DNA of 64,000 nt from the NCBI GenBank assembly GCA_937975765.1, contig CALJUR010000121.1:1-64000 (forward strand), read 5' to 3'. Positions 16,496-27,216 of the stretch are shown here, in pieces; the first letter of the stretch is position 1; the number at the start of each line of letters is the position of its first letter. The position numbers and the translations under genes were made by a program. The notes below the pieces were generated by a model, which was not told the DNA's origin, did no database searches, and saw only the letters and a list, made by a program, of their open reading frames with translations. Source of the DNA: an uncultured Myxococcales bacterium. GTDB lineage: Bacteria; Myxococcota_A; UBA9042; DTJE01.

Positions 16496-17503
16496 TCAAA
16501 GAAAACGCAGCAGCCGGATGGCCTCGGGGACCACCCGGAACTCCACCGTCTCGCGCTCGCCGGCAACGTCGCCCGCCACCTGGAACGGGACCGGCCGGGA
16601 GTATTCCATCCGGACGTGGGACGCGTAGAAGTCGTGCATGCCTTCCGCGGTGAACGTCCCTTCCCAGGCCTTGTGCAGGTTCAGCAGGCACCATGCCAGC
16701 GGCACGTTCGAGACGCGCAGGTGGAACAGGTCCGGGTGCTTGTCCGCCCAGGGCAGCACGCGCATCCGGTACCCGAAGGTGGGGGTCGTGCCCGCGATTG
16801 TCAGGATCACGGACCCCTCGTACATCACCTCGCCCGGCCCGTACGGCCGCCCCTTGGCCCCTTCCGCGCCGATGCGCCACGCCTGCGGGCCCAGGTTCGT
16901 GGCCCTCACCGACAGCGTTCGTCCCTCGACGAAGCCCTTGATGTGCCGGGGCGCGGTGGCCCCGAAGAACGCCACGAAGTACCCGCCGACGTTCTGGAAG
17001 ACCGGTTTCAGCCGCCCGCCGCCGAACTGCTGCTTGAAGTCCATGTAGTCCTTCAGCAGTTCGGCGTCGGTCCCCAGGCTGGCGAACGGGAACAGTCGGC
17101 CATCGACGTCCACCAGCGAGATGGTCCACGTGTCCTGCGAGGGGTTCGACACGTAGGTCTTCAGATCCTGGATGGGGCTGCCCGAGGACACCAGCAGAGA
17201 CAACGCGTTTCCGGTCCCCAGCGACAGGACTCCCAGCGCCGGGAGCCGCGGTCGTTCCGGCCGGGCCAGCGAGGCCTGCCAGAGCTGGTTGATCAACTGC
17301 ACGACGGTCCCGTCGCCGCCCCCCGCGAAGACGGTCGGGTACCGCCGTTCCAGGATGGTCCGGGCGAACTGGGCGCCCTCCTCCGGCGTGGACGCGAAGA
17401 AGATGTCGTCGGGGGGGACCAGTTCCTCGATCTGGCCGACCACGTCCGGGGATACCCGCCGGGCATTGGCGTTCAGGTAGATGGCGAACGGACCGATCGG
17501 CAC
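16496..17503 (-). CDS. Diacylglycerol kinase-family lipid kinase
   Basis: This 335-aa protein has the DAGK catalytic fold. GPFAIYLNANAR opens the domain, the nucleotide-binding loop is FAGGGDGTVVQLIN (about 58-72), and LSLGTGNALS follows. These proteins phosphorylate diacylglycerol or sphingoid-type lipids at the membrane face. GTG 17503 follows GGGAGGG. It heads a run of four same-strand genes (lipid kinase, rubredoxin, flavoprotein, diiron protein), although its chemistry is unrelated to theirs. An extended -10 lies at 17550-17558. YegS or BmrU would be the nearest named relatives; the lipid substrate is unknown. Confidence 0.85.
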   Translation of the reverse strand: MPIGPFAIYLNANARRVSPDVVGQIEELVPPDDIFFASTPEEGAQFARTILERRYPTVFAGGGDGTVVQLINQLWQASLARPERPRLPALGVLSLGTGNALSLLVSSGSPIQDLKTYVSNPSQDTWTISLVDVDGRLFPFASLGTDAELLKDYMDFKQQFGGGRLKPVFQNVGGYFVAFFGATAPRHIKGFVEGRTLSVRATNLGPQAWRIGAEGAKGRPYGPGEVMYEGSVILTIAGTTPTFGYRMRVLPWADKHPDLFHLRVSNVPLAWCLLNLHKAWEGTFTAEGMHDFYASHVRMEYSRPVPFQVAGDVAGERETVEFRVVPEAIRLLRFL

Positions 17504-17549
17504 CGGGCCCTCCCGTCGCCCGCGGGAACGTGCTCCCGGGGAGGCCGCC

Positions 17550-17558
17550 AGTGTACCA
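17550..17558 (-). promoter_or_regulatory. Candidate extended -10 promoter of the lipid kinase operon
   Basis: On the minus strand TGGTACACT (17558-17550) lies 46 nt before GTG 17503, preceded by another TG. There is no clear -35. Confidence 0.4.
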
Positions 17559-17673
17559 CAGGCACCCCGGAAGCCCCGGGGGACCGCAAGGGAATCGAAC
17601 GCCCATCGAGGGGTTCTGGGGGCGGCCCGGGGGACGTTCGAGGGCGGTCGGGCCGCGCCGGACGGCCGTCTTG

Positions 17674-17703
17674 TTGAAGACGGGGATCCCGATGTGCTAG
17701 CGT
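17674..17703 (+). promoter_or_regulatory. Candidate promoter of the S41 protease gene
   Basis: TTGAAG (17674-17679) and TAGCGT (17698-17703) are separated by 18 nt. The -10 lies 25 nt before GTG 17729. Confidence 0.4.
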
Positions 17704-17728
17704 TTCCCGGCGGAATGGGAGGTTCCTC

Positions 17729-19579
17729 GTGACGTTGCCCAGCGTGACCGCATCGACCCTCGCGACCCTGTTCGCCGTCCTCGCCTGGGGGGGCTGCAGC
17801 GAGGCCGCGCCTTCCGTCGCTTCCCCGCCCGAGTCCATCCGGCTGGCCGCGCGCCAGGCGGTCGCCGTCTCACGGCCGTCCGCGACGGAGAAACTGGGCG
17901 ACGACGCGGACGACGAGGAGAAGGACTACTGGGAGGGGGTCGATTTCGGCGCCGAGGACTTCGCCGAGGTCCGCCGCTTCGTGAAGTTCTTCTACATCGA
18001 CCCCGGGTACGACAAGCACCTGGCCTGGCTGACCGCGGCGAACTTCGCGCTGCGCTCGATGGACCCCCCGCGCGAGGCCGTCCCCGAGGACTGGTGGCGA
18101 CGCCGGCACGCGGACCCGAAGGAGCGCAAGCGGTGGGAAGGCGAGCCCGAGCGGATGCGGAAGGGCGACCTGTTCCTGGTCGCCCGTCTGGGGAAGGACG
18201 GCCCCGACCTCCCCGCGGCCCGGCTGACGCCGAACCAGATCCGGGCGCGCAAGAAGGAGTACCGGCAGCGCCTGGAGGAACTGGACCGAGCCTGGTCGCG
18301 GGTGCCGTTCACCGAGGACGACTTCGCGCGCACGATGGACTGGATCCGGGCGCAGCAGGGGTCGAAGCCGGACTTCAAGGAGAGCCGCTTCTACGTGGCC
18401 GCGGCCCAGGGCTACCTGGCGTCGCTGGACCCGCACTCGACGATCGTGTCGGCCAAGGCCTGGGACGAGAGCACCCGCACCACCACCGACGGGTCGTTCG
18501 AGGGGATCGGCGCGGTGCTGATGCGGCACGGGGACGAGATCCTGGTCGAGAACCCGATGGAGGGCCAGCCGGCCTTCAAGGCGGGGCTGCGCGCCGGCGA
18601 CATCATCATCAGCGTGGACGGCAAGCCGGTCTCGGGGATGGAACTGCAGAAGGTCGTCAAGCGCATCCGGGGCTCGAAGGGATCGACGGTGGTGCTGACC
18701 GTCCGCCGCCTGGGCGAGGCGAGGGACCTGACCTTCCCGATCGTGCGCGACCACATCGAGGTCAAGAACGTCCAGTCCCGGATGCTGGACCGGCATCCCG
18801 ACGTGGGCTACGTGAAGGTCACCGGGTTCGTGCCGTCCACCCGGGAGGCGTTCCAGCAGGCGGTGGAGACGCTGAAGGCGCAGACGAAGGGCGGGCGGCT
18901 GCGCGGGCTGGTCGTGGACGTGCGCAACAACTCGGGCGGCCTGCTGCAGGAGTCGGTGGACATGGCCGACGACTTCCTGGAGGACGGCGTCATCGTCAGC
19001 GTCAAGAACCCCAGCGACCGCGACGAGGTGTTCAAGGCCGAACCGGGCTCGTGGACGTTCCCGACGGTCGTGCTGGTCAACGACGGCAGCGCGTCCGCGG
19101 CCGAGATCCTGGCCAGCGCGCTGCAGGAGAACCGGCGCGGCCTGGTGGTCGGCGACCGGACCTTCGGCAAGGCGTCCGTGCAGACGCTGCTGAACCCGCT
19201 GCTGCGGCGCGACTACTACATCAAGCTGACGGTGGCACGCTACTACGCGCCGTCGGGCCGGACGCTGCAGGTCACCGGCGTGGTGCCGGACATCCCGGTG
19301 CCACCCGCCCCCGGCGAGCAGCCTCCCGTGGGCTTCCGGGAGGAGGATCTGCACCACCACCTGTCCCGTCTTTCCGGCGAGTACCGCGCGCCCAACTCGT
19401 CCCTGGCCCAGAAGGTGCTGGCCTGCGACCGGAAGACGGGCGTCGGCGACCAGATCGCGAAGGCCGACCCGCACCCGCAGGTCAAGCCCGACTACCCGCT
19501 ACTGAAGGCGGCCGACTACCTGGAATGCCTGGCGGCGTTCGTGGAGGAGCAGGCCGCGGGCGCCACGGCCGCCCCGTGA
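17729..19579 (+). CDS. C-terminal processing peptidase (S41 family) lipoprotein with PDZ domain
   Basis: This 616-aa protease has an N-terminal signal ending LAWGGC (lipobox, Cys23), so it is probably anchored in the envelope. A long charged helical region (about 50-230) precedes the PDZ domain (about 255-340, FEGIGAVLMRHGDEILVENP, GLRAGDIIISVDGKPV). The peptidase core has LVVDVRNNSGGLL, the catalytic Ser in NDGSASAAEILA and the Lys in FGKASVQTLL. GTG 17729 follows GGGAGG. The family trims the C-termini of periplasmic and outer-membrane proteins. The N-terminal helical region makes this longer than a minimal CtpA, and the C-terminus ends in a helical segment with two Cys. Confidence 0.92.
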   Translation: MTLPSVTASTLATLFAVLAWGGCSEAAPSVASPPESIRLAARQAVAVSRPSATEKLGDDADDEEKDYWEGVDFGAEDFAEVRRFVKFFYIDPGYDKHLAWLTAANFALRSMDPPREAVPEDWWRRRHADPKERKRWEGEPERMRKGDLFLVARLGKDGPDLPAARLTPNQIRARKKEYRQRLEELDRAWSRVPFTEDDFARTMDWIRAQQGSKPDFKESRFYVAAAQGYLASLDPHSTIVSAKAWDESTRTTTDGSFEGIGAVLMRHGDEILVENPMEGQPAFKAGLRAGDIIISVDGKPVSGMELQKVVKRIRGSKGSTVVLTVRRLGEARDLTFPIVRDHIEVKNVQSRMLDRHPDVGYVKVTGFVPSTREAFQQAVETLKAQTKGGRLRGLVVDVRNNSGGLLQESVDMADDFLEDGVIVSVKNPSDRDEVFKAEPGSWTFPTVVLVNDGSASAAEILASALQENRRGLVVGDRTFGKASVQTLLNPLLRRDYYIKLTVARYYAPSGRTLQVTGVVPDIPVPPAPGEQPPVGFREEDLHHHLSRLSGEYRAPNSSLAQKVLACDRKTGVGDQIAKADPHPQVKPDYPLLKAADYLECLAAFVEEQAAGATAAP

Positions 19580-19714
19580 CAGGATTCAATAGATAGGGAC
19601 AGCCTCCGATTTCGTTTTCCAGTTATTCTAGCGTTATCCATTGGTTACATGACACTCTCATACCCGCGCCAGGGCGAACCGGAGCGTGGAGAAAACGGGA
19701 GGCTGGCCCTCGTT
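19580..19714. repeat. Possible relic of a REP/RAYT-type repeat between protease and metG
   Basis: The stretch is AT-richer than its surroundings and contains ATAGGGACAGCCTCCGATTT (19593-19612), followed by the G+C-poor run TTCGTTTTCCAGTTATTCTA. GGGACAGYC is shared with the arms of the inverted-repeat element at 59646-59776. No second arm and no gene are visible, so this would be a single degenerate arm. Confidence 0.35.
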
Positions 19715-21700
<1,986 letters not shown>

Positions 21701-21746
21701 GGAAGCCTCCTGGGGTCGTGTTGCGGGATGCGCCGCCTCGGGATGC

Positions 21747-23294
21747 CTACAGCCGCTCCGCAACGCTCTTGGCCTGCAGGAACAGCGCCAGGTAGTCGCG
21801 GCCGCCCGCCTTGGAATCGGTGCCGGACATGTTGAAGCCGCCGAACGGGTGCGCGCCGACCATCGCGCCGGTGCACTTCCGGTTCAGGTACAGGTTGCCG
21901 ACGTGGAACTCGCGCCGGGCCCGCTCCAGGCGGACGCGGCTGCGGCTGTAAAGCGCGCCGGTCAGCCCGTAGATCGTGCCGTTGGCGACGGCCAGGGCCT
22001 CGTCGAAGTCCTTCACCCGCGTGATCGACAGCACCGGCCCGAAGATCTCCTCCTGCTCGATCCGCGCGCCCGCCTTGACGTGGTCGAAGATCGTCGGCTG
22101 CAGGAAGTATCCCGGCTCCAGGGCGCGCCCGCCGCCCAGCACCAGCTTCCCTTCGCCCTTGCCGATCTCCACGTACTCCAGGATGCCCTTCATCGCGGAC
22201 TCGGTGATGACCGGGCCCATCACGTTCGCCAGGTCCTTCGCCGGGCCGACCGTGATCCTCCCCGCGTGCTCGACCACGCGCGCCACCAGGTCGTCCGCGA
22301 CCGCGTCCATCACGATCAGCCGGCTGCACGCGCTGCACTTCTGGCCCTGGAACCCGAAGGCCGACGTCACGACCTCCTTCGCCGCGATCCCGACGTCCGC
22401 GTCGTCGCACACCACGATGGCGTCCTTGCCGCCCATCTCGGCGACGACCCGCTTCAGCCAGATCTGGCCGGGCGCGACCTTCGCCGCCAGTGCGTTGATG
22501 TGCAGGCCCACCGACATGCTGCCGGTGAAGGCGATGATGCGGGTCAGCGGGTGCGCGACCAGCGTGTCGCCCATGGCGCCGCCCGACCCCGGGCAGTACT
22601 GCAGCACACCGTCGGGCAGGCCGGCCTCGCGCAGGATCTCGCACAGGTACCACGCGATGACCGGCGTGGGCGACGCGGGCTTCAGCACCACGGTGTTGCC
22701 CGCGACCAGGGCCGCGGTCGTCATGCCGCACGTGATCGCCAGCGGGAAGTTCCACGGCGGGATGACCACGGTCACGCCGCACGGGATGTAGTACGCGTTG
22801 TCCTCCTCGCCGGGCATCAGCGTCGTCGGCTGCGGGCCGCCGTAGCGCATCGCCTCGCGGGCGTAGAACTCGCAGAAGTCGATCGCTTCGGCCACGTCGC
22901 CGTCCGCCTCCAGCCAGGGCTTGCCGACCTCCAGCACCTCGACCGCGTCCAGTTCGAAGCGGCGGCGGCGCATGATGGCGGCCGCCCGCAGCAGGATGCG
23001 GGCGCGGGCCTCGGGTTCCCAGCGCGACCACTCCCGGAACGCCTCGTGGGCCGCGCGAACCGCCTGGTCCGCGATCTCCGGCGTGGCCGCCGACGCGAAG
23101 CCCACGACCTCGGACGGGTTCGACGGGTTCAGGGAGGCGATCTCCTTCTCCGTCCGGATCTCGCGGCCCCCCACGATCAGCGGGTAGTGCGCCCCGAAGC
23201 GCGCCTCGACGGCGGCCAGGGCTTCCAGCATCCCCTTGCGGTGGGCCTCGACGGTGAAGTCGGTGTAGGTCTCGTTGACGAACGGGGCGATCAT
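21747..23294 (-). CDS. pruA: L-glutamate gamma-semialdehyde dehydrogenase (P5C dehydrogenase)
   Basis: This 515-aa NAD-dependent aldehyde dehydrogenase carries out the second step of proline breakdown, glutamate semialdehyde to glutamate. The catalytic Cys lies in GFQGQKCSACSR (about residue 320) and the general-base Glu in VVAEMGGKDA. The family stretches PWNFPLAITCGM, FTGSMSVGLHI and EEIFGPVLSI are present. It is the stand-alone (RocA/PRODH-less) type with the characteristic N-terminal FVNETYTDFT. ATG 23294 follows GAGGAGG. No proline dehydrogenase gene is adjacent. metG follows 46 nt downstream. Confidence 0.93.
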   Translation of the reverse strand: MIAPFVNETYTDFTVEAHRKGMLEALAAVEARFGAHYPLIVGGREIRTEKEIASLNPSNPSEVVGFASAATPEIADQAVRAAHEAFREWSRWEPEARARILLRAAAIMRRRRFELDAVEVLEVGKPWLEADGDVAEAIDFCEFYAREAMRYGGPQPTTLMPGEEDNAYYIPCGVTVVIPPWNFPLAITCGMTTAALVAGNTVVLKPASPTPVIAWYLCEILREAGLPDGVLQYCPGSGGAMGDTLVAHPLTRIIAFTGSMSVGLHINALAAKVAPGQIWLKRVVAEMGGKDAIVVCDDADVGIAAKEVVTSAFGFQGQKCSACSRLIVMDAVADDLVARVVEHAGRITVGPAKDLANVMGPVITESAMKGILEYVEIGKGEGKLVLGGGRALEPGYFLQPTIFDHVKAGARIEQEEIFGPVLSITRVKDFDEALAVANGTIYGLTGALYSRSRVRLERARREFHVGNLYLNRKCTGAMVGAHPFGGFNMSGTDSKAGGRDYLALFLQAKSVAERL

Positions 23295-23392
23295 GAGGTC
23301 CTCCTCTGCCATCGGCCGGACCGGTCCGGCGAGGGCCGAAGCATCGCCCACCCAGGCTCTTTTTTCAACGTCAAGGGAGGGTTCCGGGGCGG

Positions 23393-23713
23393 CTACTTCC
23401 CGAAGCGCAGGCGGTACACGTCCATCGTGACGACCTGGTCGTCGGCCATGCACTCGCCGCAGTGGTCGACCTTCAGCACGACGCCCCGCACGTCCTCGAA
23501 GTCGTACCCGTTCTCGGCCAGGAAGGCGCGGGCGGTACCGGGGTTCAGCGTCAGCCGGCGGTGGCAGTTCCGGCAGAACATCGTGCATTCCATCGGGTCG
23601 CCGCACTCGCTGCAGATGTAGTCGTGCGGCGTGGTGCCGGCCTTGCCGCAGACGACGCAGCGGCCCGTCTTCCCCGCTTTCTCGGCCCCCCGGCTTGTGG
23701 CGTTGCGTGCCAT
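23393..23713 (-). CDS. Zinc-ribbon protein of unknown function
   Basis: This 106-aa protein contains several metal-binding pairs: CVVC, CSEC, CTMFCRNCH and CGEC, spread over residues 19-90, with about nine Cys and some His. The C-terminal part VVTMDVYRLRFGK is beta-like. It is probably a two-ribbon zinc protein; I do not recognise a named family. ATG 23713 is preferred to the ATG at 23761, which adds a weak Arg/Trp leader. It is divergent from mpl (166 nt between starts) and is followed after 98 nt by pruA. The upstream gap has no clear promoter on this strand. Confidence 0.7.
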   Translation of the reverse strand: MARNATSRGAEKAGKTGRCVVCGKAGTTPHDYICSECGDPMECTMFCRNCHRRLTLNPGTARAFLAENGYDFEDVRGVVLKVDHCGECMADDQVVTMDVYRLRFGK

Positions 23714-23820
23714 CGAACGGAGGATACGGCCGGCCACGGGCCAACGCCAACTTCGCGACATCGCGGGCGACCGGCATCCGGCCGGCCCGGATCGCCATCC
23801 CCGGCGCGGCCGTCACGCGC

Positions 23821-23850
23821 TTGGTGCCGGGGTCGCGCCGCCCCTACACT
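23821..23850 (+). promoter_or_regulatory. Candidate promoter of mpl
   Basis: TTGGTG (23821-23826) and TACACT (23845-23850) are separated by 18 nt. The -10 lies 29 nt before ATG 23880. Confidence 0.4.
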
Positions 23851-23879
23851 CGTTGGCGTCCCGGGTTGGAGAGGCCGGC

Positions 23880-25304
23880 ATGTCGGCGACGATCGAGGGG
23901 GTCCGGAAGGTTCACGTGATGGGCGTCGGCGGCACGGCCATGTCGGCGGTGGCCGGCCTGTTCCGGGAATCCGGCTGCGAGGTGCGCGGGTCCGACCAGG
24001 CCCTGCCCTACCCGCCGGTCAGCCTTCTGCTGGATCGCCTGGCGATCCCGGTGCTGCACCCGTATGCGCCGGAGAACCTGGCGTGGGGCCCGGACCTGGT
24101 CGTCGTCGGCAACGTGATCCGCCGGGTGAACCCCGAGGCGGTCGCCGTCGTCGAGTCCGGGCGCCCGTACCTCTCCTTCCCGCAGGCCATGAACCGGTAC
24201 TTCCTGGCCGGCCGCGCCTCGCTGGTCGTCGCCGGCACGCACGGCAAGACGACCACGACCTCGCTGATCTGCCACCTGCTGCACGGCCAGGGTCTGGACC
24301 CGTCCTTCCTGGTGGGCGGCGTGCCGCTGGACTTCGGCGTCAACTACCGGCTGGGCGGCGGGCCGCACTTCGTCATCGAGGGCGACGAGTACGACACGGC
24401 GTTCTTCGACAAGGGCCCGAAGTTCCTGCACTACGCCCCGAAGGCGGCGATCATCAACAACGTCGAGTTCGACCACGCCGACATCTTCCGGGACCTGGAC
24501 GCCGTCATCGCGGCCTTCGCGAAGTTCGCGGCGATCGTGCCGAAGGGCGCGCCGCTGCTGGTGCCGGACGGCGACCCCAACGTGCCGCGCGTGCTGGCCG
24601 AGGCCGGCGCCACCGGGACCACCTTCGGCGTGAACCGGGGGCGCTGGCAGGCGACGGGCGTGTCGCGCGCGGGCGGGCGGACGCGCTTCACCCTGGTGCA
24701 CGACGGGACCGAGGCCGGCGGCTTCGAGACCCCGCTGATCGGCGACCACAACCTGCGGAACACCGTGGCGGCGCTGGCGCTGCTGCACGAGGTCGGCGCG
24801 GTCACGCCGGCGCTGCCGCGCGCGCTGGCGTCGTTCCGGGGCATCCGCAAGCGCCAGGAGGTCAAGGGGGTCGAGGCCGGCGTCACCGTCATCGACGACT
24901 TCGCGCACCACCCGACGGCCGTGCGCGAGACGCTGAAGGCGGTGCGGCAGGCGTATCCCGGGGCGCGCATCCTGGCGCTGTTCGAGCCGGAATCCAACAC
25001 GTCGCGCCGCCGCGTCTTCCAGGCGGAGTATGCCCAGGCGTTCGCCGAGGCCGACGCGATGCTGTTCTACAAGCCGTTCGAGAAGCCCGACCACCTGGCC
25101 CCCGAGGAGCGGATCGACATGGACCGGCTGTGCGCCGACATCGAGGCGAACGGCACGCCGGCCCGGATGATCCCCGACATCGACGCGCTGGCCGCCGAGG
25201 CCGCCGCGATGGCGCGCCCCGGCGACGTCGTCCTGGGCATGAGCGGCCGCGACTTCCAGGGCGTGCACGCGCGGGTGCTGGCGGCGCTGAAGGCGCGCGG
25301 GTAG
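23880..25304 (+). CDS. mpl: UDP-N-acetylmuramate--tripeptide ligase (murein peptide recycling)
   Basis: This 474-aa cytoplasmic Mur-family ligase rejoins recycled L-Ala-gamma-D-Glu-meso-DAP to UDP-MurNAc. It has the N-terminal Rossmann VHVMGVGGTAMSAVAGLFRE, the ATP loop VVAGTHGKTTTTS (about 116-128), the carboxylated-Lys/central motif VIEGDEYDTAFFDKGPKF (typical of Mpl rather than MurC) and the C-terminal IDDFAHHPTAVRET. ATG 23880 follows GGAGAGG. Its presence implies a DAP-type Gram-negative wall that is recycled, consistent with the rod-shape genes at the right edge. It converges with the next gene, leaving only 24 nt between stops. Confidence 0.94.
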   Translation: MSATIEGVRKVHVMGVGGTAMSAVAGLFRESGCEVRGSDQALPYPPVSLLLDRLAIPVLHPYAPENLAWGPDLVVVGNVIRRVNPEAVAVVESGRPYLSFPQAMNRYFLAGRASLVVAGTHGKTTTTSLICHLLHGQGLDPSFLVGGVPLDFGVNYRLGGGPHFVIEGDEYDTAFFDKGPKFLHYAPKAAIINNVEFDHADIFRDLDAVIAAFAKFAAIVPKGAPLLVPDGDPNVPRVLAEAGATGTTFGVNRGRWQATGVSRAGGRTRFTLVHDGTEAGGFETPLIGDHNLRNTVAALALLHEVGAVTPALPRALASFRGIRKRQEVKGVEAGVTVIDDFAHHPTAVRETLKAVRQAYPGARILALFEPESNTSRRRVFQAEYAQAFAEADAMLFYKPFEKPDHLAPEERIDMDRLCADIEANGTPARMIPDIDALAAEAAAMARPGDVVLGMSGRDFQGVHARVLAALKARG

Positions 25305-25328
25305 GACGCGGCGCACCGACGGGCGGGC

Positions 25329-27179
25329 CTACCGGGCCGCGGGCCCCGCCATCAGGGCGGCGATGCCCTGAAGGGCGGACTCGAACCCGGTCCCCGCGCA
25401 GAGGTTGGACAGGGTTCCCCGGCCGCCCTGGGCGAACACCTCGGCGACGGCGGCGTACCGGGCCCCCAGGCTGGCCTGACCGGCCGCGCCCAGGCAGGCG
25501 TACGTGAAAGGTGCTCTGGAACTGGCCTTGGTGTTGCACCTGCACTCGAAGTACCGCTGGCGGATCGCGGCAAGGTCCGTGCCCGGCGTCGTGGCGCTGC
25601 CCGGCAGGAAGTCGCCGGTGACCGCCGCGAAGGCGACCATCGCCGCGTCGGGCTTCAGCGTGCGCAACTGGTTGACGAACCTCGATGTCGAGTACAGCGG
25701 ACACTTCGTCACGTCGAACTTCCCGTTGGTCAGGCAGGCCGCCGGGTCGCATTCGCCGGCCGCGGTGCAACCGTTCTCGTCCCGCATGCATGCGCACCAT
25801 CCGGACTGATCGGAAGGCACCCGGTTGTCCCACCTGCCATCGCTCTTCTGGTACTCGGGTGCGGAACAGTCGTCCTCGTCGCCGACGATGACGATCAGCA
25901 GGTACGCGTTGTGGCGCAGGAAGGCCTGGGCCTGGCCGGAGTTCTCGCCCTCGGGGTCCAGCGCCATCCAGGCGGCTCGCAGGCCCTGTTCCTGAAGACC
26001 GCAGGTCGTCTGGCTGACGCCCAGGGTCGCCATGCACTGGAACAGCTGCTCGAACACCCTGGCACGCGGCGCCTCGCGGGCCGCGAAATCGGCGTCGGAG
26101 TCGCCGGCGGGCAACTGCTTCCACTGCGGGTCCCAGCCCGGGTCGCCGGCCCACTCGCCGGCCATCCACATGCGCAGCCAGTGGTCCGCCACGTTGTTGT
26201 TCAGGATCTTCGGGCCCTGGTCGGCGGGGGGACAGTGGGCGGTCGCCGGGGGCAGCATGCAACCGGCCTTGCTGGGGTCGTTGCCCGGGTACACGCACCC
26301 GGAAGTGGCCTGGCCGAACACGCGGGCGCACTGCCCCGGGTCCGCGTCGCGGTCGCACCGGTAGCGGCACTGGCTGCTGACCGCGAACAGGAGGTCGCCG
26401 GGCGCGTAGTCGTCTTCCACACCGTACTGCTTGACCTCGGGGGGCAGGTCGCAGGTCCACAGGTTCGCAGCGGATCCCAGCGGCGGGCCTTCGCAGACCC
26501 AGTTCCCGCCGTCGCCGTCGGGCAGCGGGTCGTCCGGGTGGCGGGCCGAATAGGTGTTGCATTCGGCGTCGGTCAGGCACGGCACCGTGCGCATCTCGAC
26601 GCACGCCGGCGGGAAGTCGCCGGCCGGCTGGTACAGGAACTTGCCGCGCACCGCGCCGACCCTCAGGCAGACCCGGTAGCCGCCTCCGATGTCCTTGCAT
26701 TCGCGGCCGCCGGCGCAGTCCGCCGAGGAGTTGCAGGTGCCCTGGTCGGGTGCGCACACGTTCGACGAGGTGACCGCCACCTGCACGTCGTCCAGGCCGT
26801 TCGCGCGCAGGCCGTCCAGGAACGACCGGAACGCCCCCGCCAGGCCCTGCTGCTCCTGGCACATCGAGGTCGAGGCGTCGATCACGAACAGGACGTCCAG
26901 TTTCGCGGGCGGGCATGACCCGCCCTGGCACGCGTCGGGCCCGTCCACGCCCGCATCCGACGGCACGTCCGGGCACTCGCAGCGGCCGGCCGGACCGCCC
27001 GTCGTGCCGGAAGGCACGCAGATGCAGCCGTCGCCGCACGGCTGGCCGATTTCCGTGCACTCGAAGGTCAGGTCGCCGACGATGTCCTTCGAACACCCGG
27101 TCCCGGCCGCCAGCCCTCCCGCCAGGACCGCGATCGCGGCCAGGTCCCGGATCCGGATACCGCGGTGCGTGTTTCCCAT
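25329..27179 (-). CDS. Cys-rich lipoprotein with VWA-like MIDAS domain
   Basis: This 616-aa lipoprotein has the lipobox AAGTGC (Cys29). Two short Cys-rich stretches follow (GQPCGDGCICVP, GRCECPD). A von Willebrand A-like start comes next: KLDVLFVIDASTSMCQEQ, with the D-x-S-x-S metal site. A long Cys-rich insertion (about 125-330) precedes the second half (LLIVIVGDEDDCSAPE, VAFAAVTGDFLPG). About 40 Cys in all suggest many disulfides outside the cytoplasm. Similar proteins are frequent in myxobacterial genomes; the ligand is unknown. The gene follows a TTG-started TPR/PEGA gene after 37 nt, so the two form one unit. Confidence 0.8.
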   Translation of the reverse strand: MGNTHRGIRIRDLAAIAVLAGGLAAGTGCSKDIVGDLTFECTEIGQPCGDGCICVPSGTTGGPAGRCECPDVPSDAGVDGPDACQGGSCPPAKLDVLFVIDASTSMCQEQQGLAGAFRSFLDGLRANGLDDVQVAVTSSNVCAPDQGTCNSSADCAGGRECKDIGGGYRVCLRVGAVRGKFLYQPAGDFPPACVEMRTVPCLTDAECNTYSARHPDDPLPDGDGGNWVCEGPPLGSAANLWTCDLPPEVKQYGVEDDYAPGDLLFAVSSQCRYRCDRDADPGQCARVFGQATSGCVYPGNDPSKAGCMLPPATAHCPPADQGPKILNNNVADHWLRMWMAGEWAGDPGWDPQWKQLPAGDSDADFAAREAPRARVFEQLFQCMATLGVSQTTCGLQEQGLRAAWMALDPEGENSGQAQAFLRHNAYLLIVIVGDEDDCSAPEYQKSDGRWDNRVPSDQSGWCACMRDENGCTAAGECDPAACLTNGKFDVTKCPLYSTSRFVNQLRTLKPDAAMVAFAAVTGDFLPGSATTPGTDLAAIRQRYFECRCNTKASSRAPFTYACLGAAGQASLGARYAAVAEVFAQGGRGTLSNLCAGTGFESALQGIAALMAGPAAR

Positions 27180-27216
27180 CCTGTCCTCCCCGGCAAGGAG
27201 ATCCGCCCGGCCGTTC

